Below, one piece after another: positions 6,090 through 7,993 of a stretch of 7,993 nt of DNA (the stretch's first letter is position 1; every line of letters begins with the position of its first letter). Source of the DNA: Comamonadaceae bacterium. Its GTDB lineage: Bacteria; Pseudomonadota; Gammaproteobacteria; Burkholderiales; Burkholderiaceae. The translations under genes were made by a program, and so were the position numbers. The stretch lies in the NCBI GenBank assembly GCA_947505995.1, contig CANNNB010000104.1:1-7993 (forward strand), written 5' to 3'. The notes beneath the pieces are model-generated. The model worked only from the letters and a program-made list of their open reading frames with translations, searched no databases and was not told the origin of the DNA.

Positions 6090-7993
6090 TCAAGCATAGA
6101 GATAAACTTGGCCGCCATTGTTTTTGCGGGCACGTTCAGCCGCCACAGCGCGAGTGGCTTGAGGTGTTGCTTGTTGCGGTTGACCATTGATTGATTCTGA
6201 CTCATTGCCCACCCATTCAGAGGCAGCGGAAGAGGAAGAGTCACGATTTTGACGCATGTCCAATTGTAAATTCAAGCCCATTTCTTGGAATTGTTCTTGC
6301 AGTTGCGGCGCACTTTGTTCCAACCGGGTTTTGGTAGAGTCACTTGCGCCTTCTACACGCAAATAAGCACCGCCTTTGTCGTCTAACTTCAATTCGATGG
6401 TGAACTTGCTTTGATCTGGGGGTGTAAGTTCCATCACCACATGACCGCCGCCCTGCTTCACCATGCGCTGAATTTCTACTTGCACAGCGCCAGCATCTAG
6501 GCGCAGTTCGTGCGGCACAACAGGGCGAGGAGGCTCTTGGGGTTTTAAAGCAACCCAATCCATCACGGTAGTAATAGGACGCTGCGGGCCTCCAACAAGG
6601 GTGCTGACAAAGGTAGAGGACACATCACTAAAGCCCTTAGCTGCGGGCTGAACTGACTCTGCTTGAGCTGCTGAAGATTGCGCATTTTCAGCAGCAACTT
6701 GCTGGATACTCAAAACAGCTGCAGCCAAGCCATTTTGGGGGTCCGCTTCATTGGCGGATGCACTATCACTAGAAGATTGACTCAATCGAGAAGCACTGGC
6801 ACCGGAAGCTGTAGTCACACTGCCCAATGGTTTGACGTCCAATTCCTCGGCCATTTCAGAGAGAGTTTCATCATCCAATGTGACGTCAGATTCGGTATTC
6901 GCTTGGCGGCTTGCAACCAAGCCCTCCGTTGAATTGACCGTTTGAATTCTGCTTGAAGTGGCAGCCGATTTTTGAATGACAGGTGTTATGCCTGCTTGAC
7001 CCACAGTGCTAGTAATTGTGGTTGTTTGAACCTCAGATTCAAGCACTACTAAATTACTATCTGGCGAGGACTGCACCTTAGAAACCACAACCGCATCAGT
7101 GGAGACAACTACCTGATTTTGAACAACTGTGCCATTGATCGGAGCTGGCGCCGACAGCGACACAGGTACTGCTGCGCCCTCTACGCCGCCCAAAGAGACC
7201 GGCGTCAGAAGTTTCGCCTTTAGAGCCACTGCTTCGTTGGGCAATGAGGCCCCTAACTTTGCGTCAAATTTAAATGATGTTTCTTGATTTAATTCAGCCT
7301 CTGCCACAGGCATTGGCTGGCCCTTTAAATCACTCAGCAATGCTTTAGTTTGTAGCCCACTTAAGTCATCGCTGCCTTGTGGGTTAAATTGAACATTTTC
7401 TTGTGGCGTCGCGCCAGATATGCCTTTGGCTGGTAACTGGGTAGCTTCAATCAGCTGAATCGCATTGCCTGCTTGTGCTGGATTGGCCGACCCCACATCA
7501 CCCGGCCTTGCTACATCACTTTTCGGACCAGCATATGCAGATGTCTCTGAATTCAAGGCCACCGTCGCAATGCTTGCAGTGATCAGGGCCTGTGGCTTTG
7601 CAAGCACTGATTCTGCAGGCGCTGGGAGGGTGCTGTTCGATTCAACTTGAACTGCTTCAGCGCTAAGTTGTCCATTCGACAACATTGAACTGGAAGTTTG
7701 CTTGGATGCACCTGAAGTTTCAACGGGTTGAGCCTGACCTAAAGCAGATTTCTCTTGTGTCGCACTTGAACTGGTAACTTGTGATGGTGTTGATGTTTGA
7801 ACCACTGCAACCAAAGTAGATGCGTCAATGGCTACGGGCTCAGTCGTTGCACCGGCTTGCAAATTCGTTTCGGGAAGAGTCGGATTCTGTGTTGTTTGGG
7901 CAATTGCCAAGGTAGCGTCCAGCAGTGCTGTGTTTCCACTTGGGGCCCCACTTGCTTGTACAACTGCAGCAGCTTCGACCCCACCCACAGCAC
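6090..7993 (-). CDS. fliK: Flagellar hook-length control protein FliK (5' end outside window)
   Basis: FliK is exported during hook growth, senses hook length, and then contacts FlhB to switch export to filament proteins. At least 634 codons are visible; the frame is open to the right edge and the true start lies beyond it. The long N-terminal part (visible residues 1 to about 480, counted from 7988) is low-complexity, rich in Ala, Ser, Val, Gln and Thr, as expected for the molecular-ruler part. The C-terminal hook-length domain lies at about 490-585, with HELRLDAGAVQVEIQRM (493-509), a GGGHVVMELTPP strand region (513-524) and QLQEQFQEMGLNLQLDM (562-578). It ends in VYLYA. It is followed by tandem in-frame stops TGA-TAG and, 12 nt after TGA, by fliM with no fliL between. 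The visible part is already longer than the enterobacterial protein (about 400 residues). Confidence 0.93.
   Translation of the reverse strand, partial: AVGGVEAAAVVQASGAPSGNTALLDATLAIAQTTQNPTLPETNLQAGATTEPVAIDASTLVAVVQTSTPSQVTSSSATQEKSALGQAQPVETSGASKQTSSSMLSNGQLSAEAVQVESNSTLPAPAESVLAKPQALITASIATVALNSETSAYAGPKSDVARPGDVGSANPAQAGNAIQLIEATQLPAKGISGATPQENVQFNPQGSDDLSGLQTKALLSDLKGQPMPVAEAELNQETSFKFDAKLGASLPNEAVALKAKLLTPVSLGGVEGAAVPVSLSAPAPINGTVVQNQVVVSTDAVVVSKVQSSPDSNLVVLESEVQTTTITSTVGQAGITPVIQKSAATSSRIQTVNSTEGLVASRQANTESDVTLDDETLSEMAEELDVKPLGSVTTASGASASRLSQSSSDSASANEADPQNGLAAAVLSIQQVAAENAQSSAAQAESVQPAAKGFSDVSSTFVSTLVGGPQRPITTVMDWVALKPQEPPRPVVPHELRLDAGAVQVEIQRMVKQGGGHVVMELTPPDQSKFTIELKLDDKGGAYLRVEGASDSTKTRLEQSAPQLQEQFQEMGLNLQLDMRQNRDSSSSAASEWVGNESESINGQPQQATPQATRAVAAERARKNNGGQVYLYA

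Overview
The window is part of a bacterial flagellar locus. It encodes the start of the hook-cap/rod operon and most of the switch and export-gate operon. The proteins resemble their betaproteobacterial (Burkholderiales, probably Comamonadaceae-like) counterparts, including a FlgB, FlgC and FliN very close to the usual consensus. Base composition by eye is near 50% GC. The genus cannot be fixed from the sequence alone. No RNA genes, mobile elements or CRISPR arrays were seen.

Layout, left to right. On the minus strand, reading leftwards from about 1009, lie flgB, flgC and the first 60 codons of flgD (rod subunits and hook-cap protein), tightly packed, with flgD running off the left edge. A 239-bp non-coding gap (1010-1248) separates flgB from the divergent plus-strand gene flhB (export-gate switch protein). 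flhB meets the end of fliR tail to tail with an 11-bp overlap. From there to the right edge is one minus-strand operon, transcribed fliK-fliM-fliN-fliO-fliP-fliQ-fliR. It has overlaps or gaps of no more than 12 nt and enters from the right edge inside fliK.

How the genes work together. FliP, FliQ, FliR and FlhB form the core of the flagellar type III export gate, and FliO helps assemble FliP. FliK measures hook length and acts on FlhB to switch export from rod/hook to filament substrates. FliM and FliN form the cytoplasmic C-ring (switch). FlgB and FlgC are proximal rod subunits exported through this gate, and FlgD caps the growing hook.

The most informative points are these. (1) The flgB-flhB gap carries two divergent sigma-54 type -24/-12 promoters, each about 30 nt from its start codon, with an 8-bp-arm inverted repeat between them that could be a shared activator site. 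(2) FliM has no N-terminal EIDALL-type CheY-binding motif, and in-frame stops just upstream rule out a longer start. It carries an unusual C-terminal tail instead. (3) fliL, normally between fliK and fliM, is absent. (4) The FlhB autocleavage motif reads NPDH instead of NPTH. (5) flhB stands alone, away from flhA. Together these suggest a lineage-specific, RpoN-controlled flagellum with an altered switch input. No wholly new system is visible.
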